From Catellatospora methionotrophica (GTDB taxonomy: Bacteria; Actinomycetota; Actinomycetes; Mycobacteriales; Micromonosporaceae): DNA of 64,000 nucleotides. The DNA lies in the NCBI RefSeq assembly GCF_011297335.1, contig NZ_JAAOTJ010000002.1, positions 558,001 to 622,000 on the forward strand. Direction: 5' to 3'. A program made the position numbers and the translations under genes. Positions 57,542 through 64,000 of the stretch are shown piece after piece. The notes under the pieces are model-generated. The model was given only the letters and a program-made list of their open reading frames with translations. It had not been told where the DNA came from and did not search any database. Position 1 is the first letter of the stretch. Every line of letters starts with the position of its first letter.

Positions 57542-58554
57542 CGGCGGTGTCCACGGCGGATCGGGCCCGCTACCTGGAACTGGTCGGCGACGGTGCGCAG
57601 GCGGCCGCGGTCGACTTCGCGCTCGCCCTCACCGAGCGCGGCGTGCCGCCCCGTGACGTGGTGCTCGACCTGGTCGCGCCCACCCAGGCGCGGATCGGCG
57701 AGCTGTGGGCGCGCAACGAGTGGAGCGTCGCCCAGGAGCACGTCGCGACCCACGTCAGCGAGCAGGTCGTCGCCGCGCTCGCCGCCCGTCACCGCCCGCA
57801 GCACTCCGGGCGCGGCGTGCTCGTGGTCGCGTGCGTCGACGGCGAATGGCATGCGCTGCCCGCCCGCATGTTCGCCGAGGTCACCCGCTGGGACGGCTGG
57901 GACGTGCGCTTCCTGGGCGCGAGCGTGCCCGGCCCGCACCTGATCTCCTACCTGCATCGCCACGGGCCCGACGTAGTGGCGGTCAGCTGCTCGGTGCCGA
58001 CCCGGCTCGCCGCCGCCCACCGCGTCATCGAAGCGGCGCAGGGCGCCGGTATCCCGGTGCTCGCGGGCGGGCGCGGGTTCGGCCCGGCAGCACGCTGGGG
58101 GCTGCGGCTGGGCGCCGACCGGGTGGCCGCCAGCGCGGGAGAGGCGGTCGAGGTGCTGCGGACGTGGCTGCTGCCCGCCGTCGGGCAGTACGACCCGCTG
58201 CGGGAGTCGTTCGTCAGCGACGACGAGCACGTCCTGATCGCCAAGCGGAACACGCAGCTCGTCGCGGCCGCGATGGACGATCTGGCGCAGCGGTTCCCGG
58301 CCCTGGCCGGTTACAGCGCGCACCAGCGGGAGGCCACCGAGTACGACCTCGGCCAGATCGTCGAGTTCCTGTGCGCGGCGCTGTTCGTCGACGACACCGA
58401 GCTGTTCACGACATTTCTGCAGTGGCTGCGCGTCGTGCTGGGCACCCGTGGGGTCCCGCCGTCGTCCGTGGATCTCGTGCTGGACCTGTACGCCCAGCAG
58501 CTCTATGACTTTCCCCGGGCCCGCGCCCAGCTGGCGGCGGGCCGCCGGTCGTGA
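57538..58554 (+). CDS. Cobalamin-binding regulator with CarH-like W-x9-EH motif
   Basis: 338 residues from GTG 57538. Residues 1-90 form the B12-binding helical cap with Trp57 followed after nine residues by Glu67-His68 (LWARNEWSVAQEHVAT), the W-x9-EH signature of the CarH/LitR photoreceptors. The Rossmann-like B12 domain follows (about 92-215), with D101-G-E-W-H105 giving the cobalt-ligating His of the (D/E)-x-H loop and GPDVVAVSCSVPTRLAAAHR and VLAGGRGFGP in place of the usual strands. A C-terminal helical domain (about 220-330, LAGYSAHQREATEYDLGQIV) is probably an output domain. No DNA-binding domain is present, unlike CarH. Light- or B12-dependent control of the upstream phosphatase is the best guess. 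Confidence 0.78.
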   Translation: MTAVSTADRARYLELVGDGAQAAAVDFALALTERGVPPRDVVLDLVAPTQARIGELWARNEWSVAQEHVATHVSEQVVAALAARHRPQHSGRGVLVVACVDGEWHALPARMFAEVTRWDGWDVRFLGASVPGPHLISYLHRHGPDVVAVSCSVPTRLAAAHRVIEAAQGAGIPVLAGGRGFGPAARWGLRLGADRVAASAGEAVEVLRTWLLPAVGQYDPLRESFVSDDEHVLIAKRNTQLVAAAMDDLAQRFPALAGYSAHQREATEYDLGQIVEFLCAALFVDDTELFTTFLQWLRVVLGTRGVPPSSVDLVLDLYAQQLYDFPRARAQLAAGRRS

Positions 58555-58579
58555 GCGGCCTGACTCCTGCGCAGGCTGC

Positions 58580-58990
58580 TCACAGCTGATCGGGGTGGGC
58601 GCGCAGCCGCACCCAGACCTGCTTGCCGCCGGGCGTCGGGCGGGCTCCCCAGGCGTCGGCGAACTCGTCGATGATCCACAGTCCGCGGCCGCCGTCCGGA
58701 CCGCCGTGCGGGCGCTGCCGTGGCAGGGTCGCCGAACCGTCCGAGGCGGTCAAGGTGACGTCACCGCCCCGCGCCTCGACGGTCAGGCCGCGGCACCCGC
58801 CACCGTGGCGCACGCAGTTGCTGATCAGCTCGCTCACCACGACACTGACCTGGCCCAGCCAGTCCGGGTCGGTCAGGCCCCAGGTGATCAGCAACCGGCT
58901 CACCTCGGCGCGAGCCGCACCGGGCGCCGCCGGCCCGGTCGGCAGGGCGACGGTCGCGGTGCGCTCACCCACTCCGTAGCCCGGTCCCAT
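58580..58990 (-). CDS. RsbW-like ATP-binding protein
   Basis: 136 residues from ATG 58990. HATPase_c_2 features are VSVVVSELISNCVRHGGGCR (N box), LTASDGSATLPRQRPHGG (G1 region without the usual D-x-G-x-G) and GGRGLWIIDEFADAWG (G2 box). It is a single-domain anti-sigma kinase. It is convergent with the cobalamin-binding gene (25 bases) and divergent from the STAS gene at 59139, with which it probably pairs as kinase and substrate. Confidence 0.82.
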   Translation of the reverse strand: MGPGYGVGERTATVALPTGPAAPGAARAEVSRLLITWGLTDPDWLGQVSVVVSELISNCVRHGGGCRGLTVEARGGDVTLTASDGSATLPRQRPHGGPDGGRGLWIIDEFADAWGARPTPGGKQVWVRLRAHPDQL

Positions 58991-59138
58991 GTACGGATCA
59001 TTGCTCAGTTATGGCGGTCACCAAACCAGGGCACCGGCGCGGCCGCGCCCAAGCTGTGTTTGAGCTGTGTGAATCCGGTACGCGAACCAGCCGGGGGCCT
59101 GTTGCGGCGCCGCTTCGGCGGGTGAGTTAATAGCGGTG

Positions 59139-59483
59139 ATGAGTGACACCGAGGAACGTTTCGCGATGCGGCGGCAGGTCGAGGACGACCGGATCGTCGT
59201 ACACGTGCGCGGCGAGATCGACATGATGGTCGCCGACGACCTGCACGCCGAGCTGCTCGACGCGGTCAAGCAGTCGCCCCGCACCGACGTCGACTTCACC
59301 GAGCTGACGTTCCTGGACTCGACCGGCATCCGGACCTTCATCGACGCCCGCTCCACGGCGCAGGCGCTCGGCCACCACCTGTATGTCGTCAACGCCACCG
59401 GGATGGTGCTGAGGGTGCTGGAGGTCACGGGCGTGATGTCCCTGCTCACCGTGCCCGAACAGCCCGATCCCGGCAGTCGCTGA
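59139..59483 (+). CDS. STAS-domain anti-sigma factor antagonist (RsbV-like)
   Basis: 114 residues from ATG 59139. It is a compact STAS domain: DRIVVHVRGEIDMMVADDLH, then VDFTELTFLDSTGIRTFIDA with the phosphorylatable Ser of the D-S-x-G motif intact. The C-terminal strand VVNATGMVLRVLEVTG completes the fold. It probably switches an RsbW-like partner; one lies divergently on each side (58580-58990 and the convergent 59492-59899). Confidence 0.87.
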   Translation: MSDTEERFAMRRQVEDDRIVVHVRGEIDMMVADDLHAELLDAVKQSPRTDVDFTELTFLDSTGIRTFIDARSTAQALGHHLYVVNATGMVLRVLEVTGVMSLLTVPEQPDPGSR

Positions 59484-59491
59484 CCCACGGC

Positions 59492-59899
59492 TCAGGCCCG
59501 GATCGCCGGGCAGGGGCGCATGGTCGCCCAGACGCGCTTTCCCGCAGGCAGCCGGGTGGTGTCGAAGGCCCGCGCGAACGCCGCGACGATCGCCAGGCCG
59601 TACGCCCCGGGCCGTTGCCGCGGCTCGGCGGGCGAACTGTCGGTGACGTGCACGGTGACCGAGGCGTCGTCGGCGCTCAGCGCCACCCCTCGGCATCCGC
59701 CACCGTGACAGACGGCATTGTTGACCAGTTCGGTGGTCACCGCACAGATCTCGTACACCCACCCGGGGTCGGTGAAACCCCACTGCCTGACCGCCGCGCT
59801 GATCGCGTCGCGGGCGGCCCTGACGCCCTGTCCGCCCGCCGGAACACTGAATTGCAAGTTCGCTGACGACACCAGCCTCACCTCCGCTCTCACGGTCAT
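59492..59899 (-). CDS. RsbW-like ATP-binding protein (second copy)
   Basis: About 135 residues; ATG 59899 is used because the conserved domain starts just after it, but ATG 59932 or longer forms are possible. Motifs are ICAVTTELVNNAVCHGGGCR (N box), HVTDSSPAEPRQRPG (G1, degenerate) and YGLAIVAAFARAFDT (G2). It is a single-domain kinase like its neighbour at 58580. It converges with the STAS gene, leaving 8 bases between stops. Its sigma or antagonist partner is unknown. Confidence 0.78.
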   Translation of the reverse strand: MTVRAEVRLVSSANLQFSVPAGGQGVRAARDAISAAVRQWGFTDPGWVYEICAVTTELVNNAVCHGGGCRGVALSADDASVTVHVTDSSPAEPRQRPGAYGLAIVAAFARAFDTTRLPAGKRVWATMRPCPAIRA

Positions 59900-60162
59900 C
59901 GTGCCCGGACGATCATCGGCGGAAACGCGCATCGATCGGCTGACGTGTCGTGGGATTCGGTCCGCGGTGGCCCGCGCCCCGGCGAAAAGCCCGAATCGCC
60001 CGTTGATGCCGGACGGCGTGGTGTCTCGTCTCCCTGGCACCGGTCTGGTTACGCTCTGCGCTCATCCGTCAGGGAGACCCAGGCCGGAACGTGTTCGGCC
60101 ACGGGTTCGGCCCTGTTGTGCGAAGGGAAGGTGCCGTCCAGTTGAGCGCTGAGGGGGAGACG

Positions 60163-60531
60163 ATGACCGCGGTGGCCGGCAGCGCAGACCTGGCCGATAT
60201 CGCCCGGCTGCTGCGGCAGCGCCACGACGACACGGCCGAGCGGCTGCGCAGTCTGCGGGAGCAGACCGTCACGGTGCTGGCCGGTGAGACCGGCAGCGGC
60301 GACGCCGCCGACGCGGGGACTCTGGTCGTGGAGAGTGCCGAGCAGGCCATGCTGACTGCGGCCCTGTCCGAGCAGCTGGAGAAGCTGCAGACCGCGCTGT
60401 CGCGGCTGGAGGCGGGAACGTTCGGGGTGTGCGCCAGGTGCGGGCAGCAGGTGCCGGTGATCCGCCTGGAGGTGATGCCGTGGGCGACGCACTGCGTGCC
60501 GTGCCAGAGCGCGCTGGAGAAGCGCCGCTGA
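60163..60531 (+). CDS. DksA/TraR family zinc-finger protein
   Basis: 122 residues from ATG 60163, with GAGGGGGAGAC upstream. A coiled-coil (about 12-80) with the acidic tip DAADA (residues 47-51, the D-x-x-D-x-A motif) is followed by the zinc finger C90-x2-C93 and C111-x2-C114. This is the DksA/TraR fold, which binds RNA polymerase through the secondary channel and acts with ppGpp in proteobacteria. The preserved DxxDxA tip is notable since many actinobacterial DksA-like proteins lose it. It stands alone before the large SpoIIE gene. Confidence 0.85.
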   Translation: MTAVAGSADLADIARLLRQRHDDTAERLRSLREQTVTVLAGETGSGDAADAGTLVVESAEQAMLTAALSEQLEKLQTALSRLEAGTFGVCARCGQQVPVIRLEVMPWATHCVPCQSALEKRR

Positions 60532-60639
60532 CGCGGCGATCGGCTGAATGATCCGCAGCGACGGCCCGTGCCCCGCCCAGGGAGGTACGGGCTTCGCTGT
60601 GTCCGAGGTGCCCCGGCGGGAGCCGCTAGATTGTTGGCC

Positions 60640-63030
60640 ATGGAGACGTCGAAGGAGGAGCGGCTGCAGCTGGCGCTGGACGCGGCCCGCCTGGGAACCT
60701 TCGTCTGGTATGCCGACGATCGCGGGGAACCCGACGAGCGGATGCTCGAGCTGTTCAACCTGCCCAAGGACGGGACGCTGTCGCTGTCGGCGGCCCTGGC
60801 CTCGATGATCCATCCCGATGACCGCGGCCGCTACGCCGACGCGGTGGCCGCGGCGTTCGACCCCGGCGGCGCGCGCGAGCTGCGTGAGGACATCCGCGTC
60901 ATGCAGTCCCACGGCGGCTACCACTGGGTCGCGGTCTCCGCCCGTGCCTTCTTCACCGGGGACCCGCCCGTGCCGTACCGCCTGGTCGGGGTCGCGGCGG
61001 AGGTGACCGAACGCTACGAGGCCGAGGCCCGCCGGGACTTCCTGTTCACGGTGAGCGAGACGCTGCGGGCCCTGACCGACCCGGCGGAGATCAAGACGCG
61101 CTCGGCCGACCTGCTCGGCCGTCACCTGTCGGTGAGCCGGGCGCTGTACCTCGACGTCACCCACGAGCCGGACAGCGACTACTACGTCGTCGAGCGGGAC
61201 TTCCACGATCCCGGCGTCGCCAGCATCGCCGGCCGTTACCGGGCCGACGACTTCGGGGCGGGTCTGTTCGCCGAGTGGCGGGCCGGGCGTGCGATCACCG
61301 TCACCGACGTGCGCACCGACGCCCGGGTCAGTGAGGCCGAACGGCTGGCCTACCCGGCCACCGACGTCCGGGCGTTCGCGGCGGTCCCCCTGGTGAAGGA
61401 GGGCTCGCACGTCGCGACGCTGATGCTGCACCAGAGCACGCCACGCACCTGGCAGCCCGGCGAGCTGGCACTGGTCGAGGAGGTCGCGGAACGGACCTGG
61501 GCCGCCGTCGAGCGCGCCCAGGCCGAAAAGGAGCTCCGCCAGAGCGAACTGCGGTTCCGTGAGGTGGTCGAGGTGGCTCCCCAGTTGGTCTGGGTGGGCC
61601 GCTGCGACGGTTCGGTCGAGTTCGCCAACGAGAACTGGACCACCTCCACCGGCGTGGACCCCGACGGCATGGACCACTGGGCCATGCTGACCGCCGCCGC
61701 GCACCCTGACGAGGCGGCGGGACTGCGCGCCGACCTCGCGCGGGCCGAGGCCCGCTGCGCCGCGTTCGAAGGCGAGCTGCGGCTGCGGCAGCGCTCGGGC
61801 GGTTTCCGCTGGTTCCTGATGCGCATCGTGCCGCTCAGCGACGGGGCCGGGTCGGTGCTCAAGTGGTTCGGTGTGGCCACCGACATCGACGACCGCCGCC
61901 GGGCCGACGAGGTCCTGCGCGAGGAGGAACACCAGGTCGCCCTGCGGCTGCAGCGGGCGCTGCTGCCACGGGCCGTCGAGAGTCCGGCGGGCACGGCCGT
62001 CTGTGCCCGGTACGAGGCCGGAACCGTCGCGCTGGAGGTCGGCGGCGACTGGTATGACGCGTTCGCCCTGCCCGACGGCCAGCTCGCGATCACCGTCGGC
62101 GACGTGGTCGGCCACGGTCTCGACGCCGCCATCGCGATGGGGGCGCTGCGGGTGGCCATGGCGGCTCTGGCGCCGCACTCGGCGGGCCCAGGTGAGCTGC
62201 TGTCGCAGTTCGACCGGTTCGCGCGGGAGGTCGACGGCGCACATTTCGCCACCGCCTGCTACGCCCAGTACGACCCGGCCAGCGGACGGCTGCGCTATGC
62301 CTCGGCGGGGCATCCGCCCATGCTCGTCATCGACGCCGACGGCAGCGCTCGCTGGCTCGACGGCGGACGATCGGGCCCGCTCACCGGAAAGGTCGACGAT
62401 CAGCGCCCTGACGCCACCGACCGGCTGGAACCCGGTGCCACCCTGGTGCTGTACTCCGACGGGCTCATCGAACGCCGCCGGGAGCCGATCACCGTGGGCC
62501 TGGAACGCCTCGCCCGGGCGGCGGTCGAGCTGCACCATCTTCCTGTCGAACAGTTCTGTAGCCGGCTGATCAGTGCCCTGGGGGGTGAACGGCAGCGCAC
62601 CGACGACACCGTCGTGCTCTGCCTGCGCGCGGTGGCCCAGCCGTACCGGCGTGAACTGCGCGCGGACGCCACCGAGCTCAGTGGAATGCGCCGTTCGCTG
62701 ACCGCGTGGTGCGCCGTGCGCCACGTCGCCGACACCACGGTGGCCAGGCTGATGCTGGCGGTCGGCGAGGCGGCCGCCAACGCGATCGAACACGCCTACC
62801 TCGGCCAGACGCCACGGTCTGTCAGCGTGACCGTCAGCCAGGAGCCCGACGGCACCCTGGTGGTCGCCATCGCCGACACCGGCAGCTGGCGTTCACCGGC
62901 CCATCCGGGCAGCGACCGCGGCCGCGGCATAATGATCATGCGCCGGGTCAGTGACACGTTCGAACGGCACACCACCGCCGGTGGCACCACCATCCGGCTT
63001 CGACTTTCACCGAACGGACCTGCCGCATGA
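60640..63030 (+). CDS. PAS-GAF-PAS-SpoIIE-HATPase multidomain phosphatase/kinase
   Basis: 796 residues from ATG 60640. An N-terminal PAS domain (about 5-125), a GAF domain (130-290), a second PAS (300-425), a SpoIIE PP2C domain (430-650) and a C-terminal RsbW-type HATPase (660-796) are in order. PP2C metal residues are in VGGDWYDAFA, VGDVVGHGLDAA, SAGHPPML, YSDGLIERR and TDDTVVLCL. The HATPase has VGEAAANAIEHAYLG (N box) and ADTGSW. One protein thus carries both phosphatase and kinase for STAS antagonists. Its stop overlaps the start of an STAS gene (ATGA), its probable partner. Confidence 0.9.
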   Translation: METSKEERLQLALDAARLGTFVWYADDRGEPDERMLELFNLPKDGTLSLSAALASMIHPDDRGRYADAVAAAFDPGGARELREDIRVMQSHGGYHWVAVSARAFFTGDPPVPYRLVGVAAEVTERYEAEARRDFLFTVSETLRALTDPAEIKTRSADLLGRHLSVSRALYLDVTHEPDSDYYVVERDFHDPGVASIAGRYRADDFGAGLFAEWRAGRAITVTDVRTDARVSEAERLAYPATDVRAFAAVPLVKEGSHVATLMLHQSTPRTWQPGELALVEEVAERTWAAVERAQAEKELRQSELRFREVVEVAPQLVWVGRCDGSVEFANENWTTSTGVDPDGMDHWAMLTAAAHPDEAAGLRADLARAEARCAAFEGELRLRQRSGGFRWFLMRIVPLSDGAGSVLKWFGVATDIDDRRRADEVLREEEHQVALRLQRALLPRAVESPAGTAVCARYEAGTVALEVGGDWYDAFALPDGQLAITVGDVVGHGLDAAIAMGALRVAMAALAPHSAGPGELLSQFDRFAREVDGAHFATACYAQYDPASGRLRYASAGHPPMLVIDADGSARWLDGGRSGPLTGKVDDQRPDATDRLEPGATLVLYSDGLIERRREPITVGLERLARAAVELHHLPVEQFCSRLISALGGERQRTDDTVVLCLRAVAQPYRRELRADATELSGMRRSLTAWCAVRHVADTTVARLMLAVGEAAANAIEHAYLGQTPRSVSVTVSQEPDGTLVVAIADTGSWRSPAHPGSDRGRGIMIMRRVSDTFERHTTAGGTTIRLRLSPNGPAA

Positions 63031-63353
63031 GCGACCTGGCACAGATCGTCGTGGCCACCCACCGGGACCGGCCCCTGGTACGCATCAGCGGTGAGCTGGA
63101 CATGTCCAACGTCCCAGCCCTCGACCCGCGACTGCGAGCCGGTATCGGCGACGCCTCGGCCGCGTACGTGGACCTCACCGAGGTCGCGTTCCTCGACAGC
63201 CAGGCCCTGAGCATGCTCCAGCGGCTGGCCGACGACCTCACCCGGACCGGCACCGCGCTGACCGTCATCGCCCCACCGTCGGGCGTCGCCGGCAGCCTGC
63301 TCGCCCTGACCGGCATGGACCGCGACCTGGACGTCCGCCCGACCCTGCCGTAG
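63027..63353 (+). CDS. STAS-domain anti-sigma factor antagonist (second copy)
   Basis: 108 residues from ATG 63027, overlapping the large SpoIIE stop (ATGA). STAS core: HRDRPLVRISGELDMSNVPA, then VDLTEVAFLDSQALSMLQRL. The Ser of the D-S-x-G motif is kept but the Gly is replaced by Ala (DSQAL), so phosphorylation remains possible with an altered loop. It is coupled to the SpoIIE-HATPase gene and probably is that enzyme's substrate. Confidence 0.86.
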   Translation: MSDLAQIVVATHRDRPLVRISGELDMSNVPALDPRLRAGIGDASAAYVDLTEVAFLDSQALSMLQRLADDLTRTGTALTVIAPPSGVAGSLLALTGMDRDLDVRPTLP

Positions 63354-63363
63354 CGGGCGCGGG

Positions 63364-63951
63364 TCAGCGCAGGACGCGGTATCGCAGGTGAGTCGCCTGC
63401 GGCGTGTCGATCACCCGGACGATCTCCAGTTCGAGGCGTGCGGGCAGCACGTCGAACAGGCGGCGGCCGCCGCCGAACAACACCGGAATCTGGCTGATCT
63501 GCAGCTCGTCGAGCACCCCGGCCGCCAGCGCCCGTTGCGCCGTGTACGCGCCGTGCACCAGCACGTACCGGTCGCCCGCGGCGGCCTTCGCCTGCGCCAT
63601 CGCGCTGACGATCCCGTCGCTGACGTAGGTGACCAGCGGATAGTTCGCCACCGACGGGCCCGGCGGACGATGGCTGGGCACGAAGACGGGCCTGCCGTGA
63701 TGGTCGCCGCCCCAGTGGTCGACCTGCTCCACGGTGCGCCTGCCCGCCAGCACCGCGCCGAACGTCTCCAGCTCGTCGTAGAGCTCCGCGTCCGGTCCGG
63801 ACGGCCGGACGAACTTGCCGTCCGCGTCGACGAACCAGTCGTGAAGCCGCGTGAAACCCTCGCCGCCGGGGTTGTCCGGCCCGTCGCCCGGGCCTGCGAT
63901 GTATCCGTCCAGCGACATCGCCATGTAGAGCATCGACACTGATCCGGGCAC
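63364..63951 (-). CDS. Dihydrofolate reductase family (RibD C-terminal-like) protein
   Basis: 195 residues from GTG 63951, with GGAGG five bases upstream; later starts at 63939 (GTG) and 63933 (ATG) lack that site. The N-terminal SMLYMAMSLDGYIAGPGDG, the VLAGRRTVEQVDHWGGDH loop and the C-terminal ISQIPVLFGGGRRLFD match the RibD_C/DHFR fold of NADPH-dependent reductases. The short form without N-terminal deaminase resembles the protein at 7580-8161. Substrate unknown. It converges with the STAS gene by 10 bases. The remaining bases to 64000 hold no feature I can see. Confidence 0.86.
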   Translation of the reverse strand: MPGSVSMLYMAMSLDGYIAGPGDGPDNPGGEGFTRLHDWFVDADGKFVRPSGPDAELYDELETFGAVLAGRRTVEQVDHWGGDHHGRPVFVPSHRPPGPSVANYPLVTYVSDGIVSAMAQAKAAAGDRYVLVHGAYTAQRALAAGVLDELQISQIPVLFGGGRRLFDVLPARLELEIVRVIDTPQATHLRYRVLR

Positions 63952-64000
63952 CGCGACCTCCGCTTGGCCGGCGAATCGAAACCGGTCCCCAGCCTGTCAC

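Noticed and set aside
60049-62793. 914-codon open frame antisense to the SpoIIE gene
   Set aside because: It is the antisense of conserved PAS, GAF and PP2C motifs; low-complexity Arg/Gly/His content; no start signal.
1-64000. tRNA or rRNA genes, insertion sequences, attachment sites and CRISPR arrays
   Set aside because: No cloverleaf-type arms ending in CCA-compatible acceptor, transposase motifs, terminal inverted repeats with target duplications or spaced direct repeats were seen by eye. A tRNAscan-SE or ISfinder run would be decisive.

Overview
This 64 kb window is very GC-rich, codes densely on both strands and often starts genes with GTG. It has SpoIIE/RsbW/RsbV-type partner-switching genes, actinobacterial families (DUF5997, DUF6597 AraC, MEDS, WXG100-like, NnrD) and secreted polysaccharidases with ricin-B or F5/8C domains. 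This suggests a filamentous soil actinomycete, most likely a member of Micromonosporaceae (Actinoplanes/Catellatospora/Micromonospora type). The species is an inference from gene content only. No rRNA, tRNA, CRISPR array, insertion sequence or phage gene was seen; it reads as ordinary chromosome with a few accessory islands.

Layout. 1-5 kb: an HTH-less LysR effector-domain protein facing DUF5997, small hypotheticals, a scar of two gene fragments (3060-3463), and a TerC-type exporter behind a yybP-ykoY manganese riboswitch. 5-8.8 kb: a secreted GH16 beta-glucanase with a perfect 20-bp LacI-type operator, an AraC regulator, a DHFR-like protein and a methyltransferase. 8.9-13.1 kb: an IclR-controlled catabolic cluster (amidohydrolase, atypical M19 dipeptidase, ornithine cyclodeaminase family). 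13.1-19.8 kb: formaldehyde dehydrogenase, then an RNA-repair neighbourhood with a four-domain protein (MJ1316/DUF504, EEP nuclease, LigT-like, nucleotidyltransferase) and the RtcB RNA ligase. 19.9-27.7 kb: PadR/esterase pair, ABC exporter facing a two-component system, and an RsbW-like/MEDS-STAS pair. 28.2-30.8 kb: a secreted GH55-like beta-1,3-glucanase whose upstream palindrome shares its 12-bp core with the GH16 operator. 31-36.5 kb: NCS2 permease, SDR, histidine phosphatase, NnrD and a Xi-class GST. 36.6-45.2 kb: a large NTPase-TPR-BTAD regulator, a FIST/diguanylate cyclase pair, a second esterase and a methyltransferase. 45.3-49.2 kb: a MocR/EamA pair and an apparently leaderless PadR gene with a membrane partner. 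49.2-52 kb: a secreted-toxin-like locus (WXG-like small protein, WXG-like/RTX/HELGH metalloprotease, coupled lipoprotein). 52-55.6 kb: MFS transporter, M15 peptidase, PRC-barrel protein and a secreted hypothetical. 55.9-63.4 kb: a dense signalling island with two SpoIIE phosphatases, a CarH-like cobalamin-binding protein, two RsbW-like kinases, two STAS proteins and a DksA/TraR protein.

How the parts fit. The two beta-1,3-glucanases probably form one carbohydrate-responsive regulon despite lying 22 kb apart. The island from 55.9 kb looks like a stress or light-responsive partner-switching network in which phosphatases and kinases act on STAS antagonists to free sigma factors encoded elsewhere. 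The RtcB and multidomain RNA-repair genes together could re-ligate or process RNA cleaved by toxins or stress. The toxin-like locus is the most obvious candidate for an uncharacterised conflict or secretion system. All functional links are inferences from sequence and context.
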